A stretch of DNA of 64,000 nucleotides from Polytrichum commune (lineage: Eukaryota > Streptophyta > Polytrichopsida > Polytrichales > Polytrichaceae): NCBI GenBank assembly GCA_950295325.1, contig OX485805.1, positions 23,611,501 through 23,675,500 of the forward strand, given 5' to 3'. Position numbers and translations under genes: made by a program. Below are positions 12,369 to 23,227 of the stretch, one piece after another. The notes beneath the pieces were generated by a model that saw nothing but the letters and a program-made list of their open reading frames with translations, did no database searches and was not told the DNA's origin. Position 1 is the stretch's first letter, and the number at the start of each line of letters is the position of its first letter.

Positions 12369-12515
12369 TCATATATATATATATATGTGTATATATGTGT
12401 ATGTGTATATGTATATGTATATGTATATGTGTGTGTATGTATGTGTATATATGTATATATGTATATATGTGTATATGTATATGTATATGTATATGTATGT
12501 ATATATATGTATACC
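12369..12515. repeat. Compound (TA/TG) microsatellite
   Basis: About 145 bp of TATATG, TGTGTA and GTATAT runs. The plus-strand frame across it encodes only VYVYVC-like repeats and is not a gene. Confidence 0.95.
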
Positions 12516-13499
12516 ATATTCATTAATAAGACATGAAAGATATTAAGGTATGTTTGCTTATTGTAGGAACTTATAATTGAAGAGACCCATATGGTTGTTA
12601 GATGAATTCATCATGCTAGGAGGTTTGAATGGGAAAGATTTGAGATAAATGGATCCTTAAAGACCCTCACAACTTATAATAAGTTCATAATAAAGCATGA
12701 AATTGTTATAATAATATTATTTTATGTTAAAATAAGGTAAAATAAAATATAGTCATGCATTAGTTTATTGATGTTTATAGTTATAATTTTATTATATATG
12801 TTGACCCCTATAATAAACTTCTTTTTTATTCCTTCATAATTTTTTTGTGGTGAATTTGCATACCATTAAATGACAAGCCTGGAATGACCTTCTCAAAAGA
12901 GTATCAAATTGGCGTGTGTTGGACTGATGTTATTTCAAGAGGAAAGGTAGCAAGCACTACCTTTGAGTTTTACTTTGGTTTTTTTTAATTTATTTGAGTA
13001 GTTACTTTCAATGCTTAGAATTAATTATGTTGGTATCTAGGACAAAACTAATGCCAAGTGGTGGTAAAGGTTCTAATCTAGGCTAAATTACGATCTAAAC
13101 AACTCTAAATTGCTATAAAGGAACGGGAAAGTTGGTGAGGTCATAAAGGTAGTTGCATGTTTTGGAAAAGTGTCCCGACACCCACATTGAAAACGTCTTT
13201 GAAACCTTTTTGAAGCTATTATTTTTTATTTATTGTCAATTCATTCAACCTTGCTTTGCAAGGTTTTCCCTCTTGTTGCAGTAATATTACGGGTACTCAA
13301 AGGGTAACTTGCTAGCATTGCTACTTAATGTAATGTGGAGGTCAACGATGTTAAAAAGAACATTTAATTGACTCATCTTGTTGGGCTCTTTGCAAGAAGA
13401 CAAATTGTTTTGGAAGAATAAGTTTATGAAAGGAAAATAACCATGATATAATGAAAAATAAATTGCTCATTAGAAATGCCGAGTTCTCCCCACCCCTCA
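12516..13499. other. Intergenic, very AT-rich, nothing recognised
   Basis: No supported gene; the stretch 12690-12850 is especially AT-rich. Confidence 0.35.
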
Positions 13500-13720
13500 T
13501 TATGGCAATGAAGCTACATGATTTTCAAAGCACTAGAAGAAGAAATATGGTTACTAACTTCACGCCACTAGGTAGCTATTTCATTTCAAAGCACCAAAGT
13601 ACATCAAGCAAATCACACCATAATCTTAAAAAAAACTATCAAGCTTTACATACATGTTCCACTTGTCATGGCTTTTTGTTGCAACAATGAGCATATCACA
13701 ACAATCCATCATGTCAATCC
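13500..13720. repeat. Dispersed repeat, copy 2 (partner 3910-4130)
   Basis: Same block order as 3910-4130 with moderate divergence. Confidence 0.65.
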
Positions 13721-13929
13721 CCATATCAATTATGGGGATCCTTACATCAATCCCTCCTTTTCAACAATCTGCAAATAAATCTAGAAACAATCTCAAGTAC
13801 ATGACCACATGGGAGAGGGGGGGGGGGGTAACCGGCATTCCACTAGAAAACACAATTTGATAAAAGATAAGGTCTCAATTATTGTTTCTAGTAAGCATCA
13901 TAAAAGCATAAAAAACAAGGGTTCATTCT

Positions 13930-14459
13930 GACATTAAAATTAGGTTGAAAGATCTTGAATTTGTCAAGGCAAAGTCATTTGAGATGAATCAAACACAAAC
14001 GTGTAAGGGATGAAGGATTTTATGTTGGATGGATGTCGCACGCAACACTTCCCTCTCATATTGCTTGCAGGCTTCATAGGGATGGATTGGAATGGCCGGT
14101 TGAGGGAATTGTTGTTTTCTTTCCTTTGATTAATTTTTCAATATTTTAGGGTGGGTTGGTCTATTTGACATTAGATTTAGCTTCAAAGATCTTACATCTT
14201 TTAAAGGCCAAGTCATTGAGATGAATGAACCACAAACCTAGGGAAAGTAAAGTTTTTATAATGGATAGAGGAAGAGGTATACCGTAGGTTGATAGCAAGT
14301 TGGGCAAAAAAATCCCGAATAATTGATTAATTTCAAGATAGTGGTTGAGGCAGACTGTAGAAACATTTACATAAAATTAGGCAAATATGTCTATGTATAT
14401 CCATCCTACATACAAACCCATGTATGAAGTTGTTCTTGTGCTCTCCTTTGGTAATGGTT
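13930..14459. repeat. Dispersed repeat, left part of interrupted copy
   Basis: Matches 9931-10400 (shared AAGTCATTTGAGATGAATC, GACATTAGATTTAGCTTCAA). The match stops exactly where the family C transposon begins. Confidence 0.75.
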
Positions 14460-14467
14460 GTTCCCAT

Positions 14468-15124
14468 CTCGGGGGGTTCACTGCGATAATATTAGAAAAC
14501 AACGTGCGGGAAAATATAGGGTAATTTATATTCACAAAAGAAAAAACTTAGAATTTTCTTAGAAGTAATATAGGTGAGCATGTATGATAAAATTTGTATT
14601 ATAAATAATATAGGCTTGATACAAATAACGCATACTTTTAAAATATTTGTAAAAATATACCGTAGGATTTAAGGATCCTAGGTTTTTTTGAAATAGGGTG
14701 TCCTTTGTGTTCAGAGGCTTGCTTTGTTGTTGGTGTTTTAATTTTTTTTTGACACTTAGTACCGTTGTGTTTAATTGTGCGTGTAACTTGATTGAGGAAC
14801 ATGGGCTGATTTTGTTGTTTGAAATTGTTTGTGAACACTCTTAATGTAAAACCTTGTTGTGCCTTGGATTTTGGTGACTTAATACTTTGAATGCTCTTAA
14901 ACCCTTTGGAGAAAAATCATATAATTATAATGAACATACCTAGCTTAAAATTAGAGCTTCATCAAATTTAAAAGTAATTATAGGGTCATTTAAAAAACAA
15001 GAAATTAGCAAATTATATAATAATACAGTACAAATAATTAAGGATGGATAATTAAATACCCCTTGAATAAATACCCTTGTCACACACGTGTATACATATA
15101 TACATGTCTAGTGAACTCCCCGAG
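14468..15124. mobile_element. Family C hAT-like non-autonomous transposon, copy 1
   Basis: 657 bp with inverted ends CTCGGGGGGTTCACT and AGTGAACTCCCCGAG, flanked by a perfect 8-bp duplication GTTCCCAT (14460-14467, 15125-15132). The paralogous repeat at about 10400 carries a single GTTCCCAT, an empty site. 8-bp duplications are typical of hAT elements; the terminal bases are unusual for hAT, so the superfamily is an inference. No transposase. Related copies: 45053-45701, 54499-54766, remnant 34260-34472. Confidence 0.9.
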
Positions 15125-15345
15125 GTTCCCATGCACCAAATTTCCTAGACTTTAGGCCTTTTGATGATTATTTCATTTAGGCCATGGCACCCAAAAAATT
15201 CTCCAAGAAATATAGGCTTGATTGTTTGGAATTATTTTCCCGCCAAACCTGCTACCAGCCTAGGGTATTTGCAAACGACAAGTGCCTCTTAAACCTCGTG
15301 CAAGCGAGAGGAAAGGATTGCATACGAGTGTACTTGTCATCCCTC
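15125..15345. repeat. Dispersed repeat, right part of interrupted copy
   Basis: Continues the match to 10402-10620. A short frame from ATG at 15184 (MAPKKFSKKYRLDCLELF) is open for 71 codons but the partner copy does not preserve it, so I do not call a gene. Confidence 0.7.
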
Positions 15346-17440
15346 CAACAGCAAGAAAAAACAAAAAAAACAAGAAAAAACAACCTAACCTCTAAATAAA
15401 GAATGTGGTGTTTGGAGGTTGCTCTTTTTCCAACTTGATACAGCAGTTGACACCATAAGTTGCTTCAAAGCTCCCACATGAGTCGGTGCAAATATGTCAT
15501 TTTAATTGAGATGAATCAGCCACAAAGTGGTTTCATGTCGGATGCCAGATAAGAGGATGCTACGTTCGAATGTGGAAATTCACGGGGCTGGAGTGGACTG
15601 GAGCAGAGATTTTTGGGCATTCATAATCGGTTGAGATCCTTAGTGTTTGTAAGCCCAACCGGTTACATGTTGACATCCTCCGGGTTTCCTATATTGTTAA
15701 TTTCAGGTATATTCTATATTAAGTTCCGTATAAAATGATGGGTCATTTTCCCACAGTCTTCAACTCCAACCGCTTATTCCTCAAACTCAATGCTCCTACA
15801 CTTCACGGAATGAGTCCAGCAATGGATGGATGCGTTTCTGGATATAACGGAGTCTCCAAGGTAGCAAAGAACGACGTGGCCTCACGAGAGGCCATAAGCC
15901 CATTTCACCCCCCATAGACTTCTTCTCGACTAATACATGTATTGTCAAGTTTTTTCTCTAAACCTTAGGGCCCCCTTGTGTGCATCCACCTTTACTTTAG
16001 ATTTCTTACTAGCCTTTTTGGATGTACAGACTAGAGGAAAAACAATGCCTCTCCCTTTTCTATACTATGTACGTCGATGCCTCAAATAACACCCCTTCTA
16101 ACACTCACGTTAGTTTGTACGTGGTATGAAGAGTCCAACCCCCCGGGTGTAGTTCAATCTATTTTCAACATTGTGTCTTTTTGGTATCCGTTGTTAGATT
16201 CACACTCAACCATACACCACTCAATGTAGTTGTCCGTTCAAGATTAGAATCAAATTATGTGCATCTACCTTAATTCAATCAGTCTAGACACCCACTAGTG
16301 GATGAATTTTCCTAAATGCCTCAAGCTACGAACAAGGAGATCCAACCGCTAATTACAGATGGGCCAATTGAGATTGAGAAACAATTGGTTCAAGTTGAAG
16401 ACTTTAGGGAAATCGCCAATCGTATAAGAGGAATCTGTAAATTATTCTTTCATAAATGAAGGAAAACCGAAAGATATCAACATGGAACCGGTTGGATTTG
16501 GAAACACTTGGATCTTGACCAATGAATGGGAATAAGAACCAATTCCATGTGCCGGTGCTGGTCCATTTTTTGAAGTGGGTTACAAATGAACCGGTTGAGT
16601 TTGAGAAATGACGAATTGAGATTGAGAAATAATCAGTTGAAGTTCCAGGTTACAGGGAAATTCCGGATCATTTGAGAGGAATCTGTAGAATATGCCTCAA
16701 ATTATGAAAGAAAAACCGAAAGATCACAACATGTAACCGGTTGGACTTGGAAACACTACGATTTTGACCGATTCTTCCCAAAAACCTCCCCGAACATCGA
16801 TCTCGACCGATCGATTGTGCCCAAAATCTCCCCGGACACGGCCTCGAGGCTAGAGGCGATCGACCCATTCAGGGGGTTTCCCGCGATTTCATCCACATCC
16901 GGGAGATTCCATCCAGTCTTTTTCAAGCGATTTGTTCGGGAGATTTCTTGGTCTCACTCCCACCAACTTCCAGTCTAGTCATCAACATCTGCGAGCCTTT
17001 GGATATACTTAGCTAACACCTGCGAAGACAACTGGAAGCAATTGGAAAAGACAAATCATCGCAGCTAAACAAACACCTGCAAAGACAATTGGAAGTTTGT
17101 TTGGTTGCTTGTGTGTGTGATGTATTGTTGCATCAAGTCTCATATTTCATAGTTCGATGCTATACTTACATGCGGAGTATACGAACCGGGAGTCGAAGCT
17201 GAGTTCATCAACAGTTATCACCAGATCGGGAACATCCAGGAACACACCTGGCAGGTGAGCAATATTTGGGACTTACCTTTCGTGAACGTAATGTAGGGCT
17301 TCAACTCTCTCAAATTTACGTAGGAGTTCGTTCAATTGACGCAAAGCCTAACCTCGATATGGCATATACAAGGTGGTTCTGAGGAGCTTCATTGCCGGTA
17401 TGTTCAAACAATGGTCCAAGCCATTTTCATTTGAAGCTGC
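15346..17440. repeat. Intergenic with old dispersed repeats and a 265-bp direct duplication
   Basis: Two similar units near 16350-16525 and 16610-16780 share AACCGAAAGAT, AACCGGTTGGA and TTGGAAACACT. A third copy lies at 45715-45935. The segment 15990-16150 matches 51000-51145 (shared GATGCCTCAAATAA and TTAGTTTGTAC). The segment near 15790 resembles 4945-5000. No gene recognised. Confidence 0.6.
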
Positions 17441-17900
17441 CGTTTGCCATTTGAGGTGGATTTAAGCTTGGGTGTTGGAATTTGCAATCAAATTGATCAA
17501 TTCTGAGTAGTTTGAGCGAACCGAGGATGTGTGAGAGGACTGATGTGGAGTAGGTGGATTTCGTGTCAAGCATACTTCATGCACTTGAGGTGGATTTGAC
17601 CTTGGCTATGGCTTGGATGTTGCATTGTGCATTCACATTGAGCAATTCTGAGTAGTTTGAACGAACCGAAGATGTGTGAGAGGGCAAATGTGGAGTAGGT
17701 GGAGTTCATTTCCAGCAGTTTTTGTGCACTTGAGATGGATTCGACCTTGGCTATGGCTTGGATGTTGCAATTTGCAATCAAATTGAAGATTTCTGAATAG
17801 TTTGAGCGAACCTAAGAAGTGTGAAACGGTTAATGTGCAGGAGATGGTTTCCATTTCAAGATTTCTTGTGTGTTTGAGGTAGAACCAAGCTTGGCTATGG
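17441..17900. repeat. Tandem repeat, about 145 bp x 3
   Basis: The block TTCTGAGTAGTTTGAGCGAA recurs near 17501, 17645 and 17791 with the same surroundings (GACCTTGGCTATGGCTTGGA, GGATGTTGCA). It ends about 180 bp before the plastid protein start codon, so it may be part of that gene's upstream region. Confidence 0.8.
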
Positions 17901-17999
17901 CCTCATTGTTACTATCTGCACTAAGAGATTCCCAACAAACATCACTTTCACATGTAAATACGTGTGTAGGTAGTATAAGAAGAAGAGATTTTATTAAAA

Positions 18000-18078
18000 G
18001 GTCTTTAAATAGCACCACTTGAATGCAGGTGTATAATACAAAACAGCGAAGGGTTATAAACTGCCCGAAGCTGCGGCT
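18000..18078 (+). promoter_or_regulatory. Proximal promoter and 5' UTR of the plastid protein gene
   Basis: TTTAAATAG at about 18003 is a TATA-like site at a plausible distance from the ATG at 18079. The start was chosen because the encoded peptide is a typical plastid transit peptide; a second ATG two codons later would serve equally. Confidence 0.4.
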
Positions 18079-21000
18079 ATGGCTATGCTGGCCACTCCCA
18101 CTCCTTGCCTCCTCTTTCCCTCTGCTCTTAACCACCGCTGCCCTTCATTGCTCCCTGCTCTTCACCGCCCGTCACTTCATCCCTCTTCTTCTTCTTCTTC
18201 CCGCTTGTCTTCCCCTTCTTCTGCCACCTTCTCACGTAGGCCCCACACGCAATTCTTCGTCCGAGCCGCTCAATCAAGCGCACAAAATGAGAGTGCAACT
18301 GCCGAGGAACTCGATGTAAGGAAGGAGCGGCTGCGCGACCTCTCGGTAAAATTCTTTAACTTCAATTTAGAGTCTCCAAGCTCCAATCCTTCTACGGCCA
18401 ACAAATTACTCGATCCTGAAGGAAACTTTTCCAAAGCCTGTACAGTTCCTTCGGACATGTCAATCTTTTTAATCCTACAGAAACATTCTTTAAGGACTTA
18501 CTCTGTGGAATATTCTTTGGGTGCAGATAGAAAATGTAGAGCATACATTCCTTCCTTACCACTGATATTTATGTTATAATACTGTTGGTTTAGATATTGC
18601 TGTATGTGAATGAATTGTTGGTTTAGATATTGCTGTATGTGAATGAATTGTTGGTTTGTATGTCAAACTTGTCTATAATTTGGTGTGTCATTGAAACCTT
18701 GATGGTGTACATGCCAATAGGCTCATGGGGCTTCCTTGTTGAGTAAATGAGTTCAGGGTGTTGTTATATGCAGAAGGTCTTGGTGCTGCCTGCAGGCTAT
18801 TTGGAGAAGCTTCCCAATGATTTGCGGGTTGATGTGAGTGTTTAGCATGGCATTGCAGACACTTTGGCTTCGTGACTATCATGATTTTCAGTCATTTCAG
18901 TTGTCCAATGTTAGCAGATGCTGTTGTGTATATCTTTTCGCAATTTCACTTACATTCTCCTGGGCACTTCTTGTGGTGTCCTGTATCTGAAGCCAACTGC
19001 TTTTGTGATGACCAGCGTAGTAATCAAGGCAGAGTATTACAATATGTCTCAGTAATGTGTTGTCACTTCAGTTGTATGGCCCTCTGAATGCCACGGTTAG
19101 AACCTAAGCTGACGATAGGACCCAGATAGATATGAGAGGCCTGGCGGACTGTATCATGCTTCATGTAAAGGGCAAGAGTGTTTGAAGCTTTCTAGGGCTT
19201 TAGATTTGAATGAATAATGAAACCGAGTATCTCAGAATGGAATTATGTAATGTTCATATAATTTCAAGATCGTGGACAGTCCTGTTGAGTTTCTCCAATT
19301 GTCGAATGTATTGGGTCCTTTTCTCTAGAAACACATTCTTAACTGTGTACTAAATCTGCCTTTGATACAGCTCAACGATGCAGCATTTGCGCTCTCGAGT
19401 GGAGCCCTCAACAAAGAGGTCAGCAAATATGGAAAATTGGAGTTGTTCACTAAGAAATGTTTTTAAATGCCAGAGACTGGCGTGGGCAAACTTGGGGCTT
19501 TGTAACTCACTTACCTTTTATCCCCTTGCATCTAAATTGAAATAAGAAATCTAATCTTCCATTACCACCTCCAAAACCAGCATTCTTATTGTATAATTTC
19601 CAGCTCTATCCAATGTATACACATGTCACCAGAATATTTTTAGAGTCTCCGAATCCAGCCACATGGTATTGGACGTTAGACATACATCAGCAACATGCAT
19701 TGTGTAGCAGAAGGAATAATTCTTCAACTCCAGTAAAATAACCAGACAGCTTTACTTACATCCTACATTTGAAGCATTTTCACTTTTGGGTGACTCACGG
19801 GTGTCGCAGAATGGTAAATTCAAGGGCTCTATTCCCCATGATGGGTTATCCCAAATGGGTTATCCTTATGAAGATTGAATTATTAGGCCAGCTCAAAGTG
19901 CCCATTATCTGAATGAAAGTGCCTTGATTCTTGTGGGTTTCTGCAGTGTGGAGAGCAAGCAGGGGATTTACTGATGCAGTTATCGCGTACATGGGAGAGA
20001 GGCGACACACAGGCAAATGCAGCTTCTGCCGAGCAGCTACCATCTTTGTTAGGGAAATTGCCAAGTGAATCTAGCTTCCAGTTTGGTAAGTTTGTGGTTG
20101 CGCACCTTCTTTTAAAAATCAAAAAACCTCCAATAGACTTAAGCTTGGGGAAATGATGACCAATCATGTTATTCTGAAAGGATGCATTTATAGAGGTGGT
20201 ACTGAAATCTTTATTTCTCCACCTTGAATATGAGCAGTTGGCAAACGTTTTCTTCGCGCGGGAAGACACTTCACAGCAACTGGTCAGTATGAAGGTGGAG
20301 AACTTCAAAAGGTATATGATAGAGCTTGGTGTCTTTAATAGGATATCTGTCTGGAGAGTGAATAAAATATGTTGAAGTTTGTTTCTGAATTCATAACTTT
20401 AAACTGTTTTGATGTTGGTTTGTAACAAGCTGTGCTTGTTCTTTTATAGGTAGGGTGCTTCTAAGGAGATTAGAGAATTCATAGAAACCTTTTGTCTTTA
20501 AAAATGGCGGAAACATGTTGTGCAGATTGGAAAAGCTCTAACCGCTGCAGGAGAGGCTTTCTCTTCTGGTAACCGTCCTGTTGTAGAGGAACCCATTACA
20601 TCAACAAAATCATTCAAGGTCTTTCTTTCATGCTTCACTAGAGCTGAATCCTTCTTGTTCTGTTAGTTCTTTTTTCCATTCTTGATTTTGAGGTTGTTGC
20701 GAGTGAATGGGTGCATTTTTGATACAATGCGAGATACATGAAAGTACATTACACTATTATTACCCCTTTCATTTTCACTGTTTATAGATGCATGTAACAA
20801 GACTGGATTTTAATGTACAAACAAATGTGTAGACCTAATATTTCAAGTGAGTTGTTCAACAATTATAACTGTAGGAAAGCTGAGATGACTCCAAGTTTCG
20901 TAACATGTGTCATTCCTTGATGTGGAATTCACATGATGTAGACCATTTGATTAATTCGAATATTTTCATTACACTTAGTTTTGTCATTTGAGCAGTTTGG

Positions 21001-21874
21001 AGACCTGCAAGTTGACATTACTGCGCAACGTGCATATATTGGTGCTGGAATTGCCTTTGCTTTTGGGTATGCTTTCAGGCCTTTCCGTTGTGTTCTTTTA
21101 AGCATATGATGAAGTATACTGCCTGCCCAATGCTGTAAGATTCTATGCTTGTCCAATGCCGCTTACAAATTTATACCATAATACACCATGCTCTCTGTCT
21201 TTTTGAAATGTTTGTTGGATATATATCACTTTGTGTTGTGTTTTTGTTGGGTTTTACAGGCTTTTATCATGGAAGCTTGTGACTGGATTGCAAAATGTGT
21301 CTGAGAGCTCCATCCAATATGCAAATGACAATGCAGATCTTCTTGCTTCGGTAAACAACGAATGCCTAGATTTCACATTAATATTAGAGTTATCCTTTTA
21401 TTCAACCGGAGTTTTAGTGAGGAGTTGATTGTTTTGCAACAATACTTTCCATGAACCGATATAGAATGTTCATTGTTCAAACCTCCCTACCAACTCCAAG
21501 CATGCACCAAAAACTTACTGAACATGGAAAGTATTGTTGCAAACAACCAACTCCTAATCAGAAATTAATTTGAATTATAGACTGACTTTATTGTCTTCCA
21601 CAAGTCTTACCATTTTGAGCTGCCATGTTCCAAGTGTAGAATGCCCTCTTAACATCCTTGCAAGGTTTGCTTTGACATCATTAGTCGTTTACAATGTCTT
21701 CATGCAGGGGTTGGGTTGTCTGAGGATTTGTGAAGGTGCTAAGAAATGTTTTTTGTGCTGCAGTCGTTGAGGGGGACTCTATTAACTGCAGGCTACTCAT
21801 GCACCCTTCTCTCAGCTTTCACTACAGTAGGCCTCCTTGTGTTAGCAAGTGGTTTGGGTGCTGAAAAAAAGTAA
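18079..21874 (+). CDS. Plastid-targeted membrane protein of unknown function
   Basis: Nine exons with consistent frame: 18079-18345, 18774-18833, 19371-19418, 19947-20085, 20238-20311, 20526-20618, 20996-21066, 21260-21350, 21764-21874; 317 aa. All introns are GT-AG. The first about 60 residues are rich in Ser, Arg, Pro and His with no acidic residue before FFVRAAQSS, as in a chloroplast transit peptide. The mature part has a conserved-looking segment SSFQFVGKRFLRAGRHFTAT with EGGELQKIGKALTAAGEAF, then FGDLQVDITAQRAYIGAG. Two hydrophobic segments follow: IGAGIAFAFGLLSWKLV and, at the C-terminus, LLSAFTTVGLLVLASGLG. It resembles a plant-specific chloroplast family; I recall Arabidopsis At5g08540 as similar, unverified. 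Biochemical role unknown. Frame stays open across all nine exons, so the gene is very probably functional. It is convergent with the J-protein gene downstream. Confidence 0.9.
18590..18660. repeat. 33-bp direct duplication in intron 1
   Basis: TTGGTTTAGATATTGCTGTA and the following 13 bases occur twice head to tail. Recent slippage or duplication, non-coding. Confidence 0.9.
21420..21555. mobile_element. Short foldback element in intron 8
   Basis: 136 bp with about 32-bp inverted ends (AGGAGTTGATTGTTTTGCAA against TTGCAAACAACCAACTCCT). It could form a hairpin in the pre-mRNA of the plastid protein gene. No clear target duplication; a MITE remnant is likely. Confidence 0.7.
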
Positions 21875-23227
21875 GGCGAAAACAATGTAAGGAAAATTAG
21901 TTTGGAGCAAACTAATTTTGCGAATGCATGTTGCCATTTTGACAGTCTTTTGGGAATGCACGTTTTGTAGCAGATAAGAAATCTCTTTTTGTGTGCTTGA
22001 AATATACTGTACACTACTTGTCAAGTATAAATGTACCCTTGGATCTTGTCATCTCACTCATTGTGCATGAATTATTCCCCCCTCCCCCCCCTCAGGCCTG
22101 TTCCAAATCTTGAAAGATGTTGAACCATGCGTGTTCACACTGAAAAGGATCAAAAACGACCGCTCAGAGTTCCCCATTGAGAATTATTTGGAGCATTATT
22201 CAATTTTACCCAAATCTTTTTCAAATTAAAGAATTAAATGTTTCTTGTTTGCCTCCATTAAAATTCAACCTCCAGTTGCAATGAAATAAAATTGATTTGA
22301 ACGTCCAGGAAGCCAAAGTCCCAGAGTCGCAGGGTGAAGTAACCTTCGTGAGATAAGAGATGAATTCACTTGATGGTACATTTAAAAGAAAGATTTACGG
22401 AGACACGCCAACACTGGTGCCTCATTTTCAGCTATACTCAGTAAAATTGGAAGAATGTGTTCTGTAGTGAATTGATAGTCTATCGCCGGGCAGTTTCAGT
22501 GGCAAGTAGCCAAAAGGCGTTGAGAAACTTCATGACGCTACGATGTCGTCAATTATCAATCTTTATCGAGGGTTAACAGGATAACGCCATCAAAGTAACC
22601 CTTCAATTACATTCTTATTTGCCAAATTCAGCATTTTGAAATGACATACAGCGAACAAATTCCCATTTTTCCACCCTTGAAGCACACTTCCTGCGATGAG
22701 CGAAACAAAGCCTATTTCAAATCAAAGCGCGGGTATGCCATGATACGTCCAGAGATTTGGGGATCAAAATGTACAATACCTTGAAGCTCCCACGGGGACT
22801 TGCAACAGCCATACGGCTACTTTTCATTCTAAACATAAGCTCTTCTAAGCCTGTGTCGGAGGAGTACTCGTTCCTGAAAACAGCTCGCTCACTCATACCA
22901 CCTTACTTTAAAAAATTGGGTATGAACTCATGAGTCTTTAATATAGAGGATACTTCCATCCAAATAATCTTGTGGTTGAGGGAACTATCTTCCATATGGA
23001 AGTATCACCCACTCTCAAACCCCAGAACAAGTTCAATTTCCACCTATCCTAATTATTTCTTAAATTGCGTATCGTAATGGAGAAACCATTTTTCAACTCT
23101 GCATTCAACTACACCTACCGCCAACCCCTCTACTTGCTCTAGCAAAGAGAATACAACCGGGCAACGTCGTCAATATGCCTTGCAGCTGTGCATTAACTTG
23201 CCCAGCAGTGTTGATGAATTAAGATTC

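Noticed and set aside
12309-12536. 75-codon open frame on the plus strand
   Set aside because: It is a translated microsatellite, VYVYVC repeats only.
15184-15399. 71-codon frame MAPKKFSKKYRLDCLELF
   Set aside because: The paralogous repeat at 10460-10620 lacks the start and the frame, and the C-terminus is an A-rich run.
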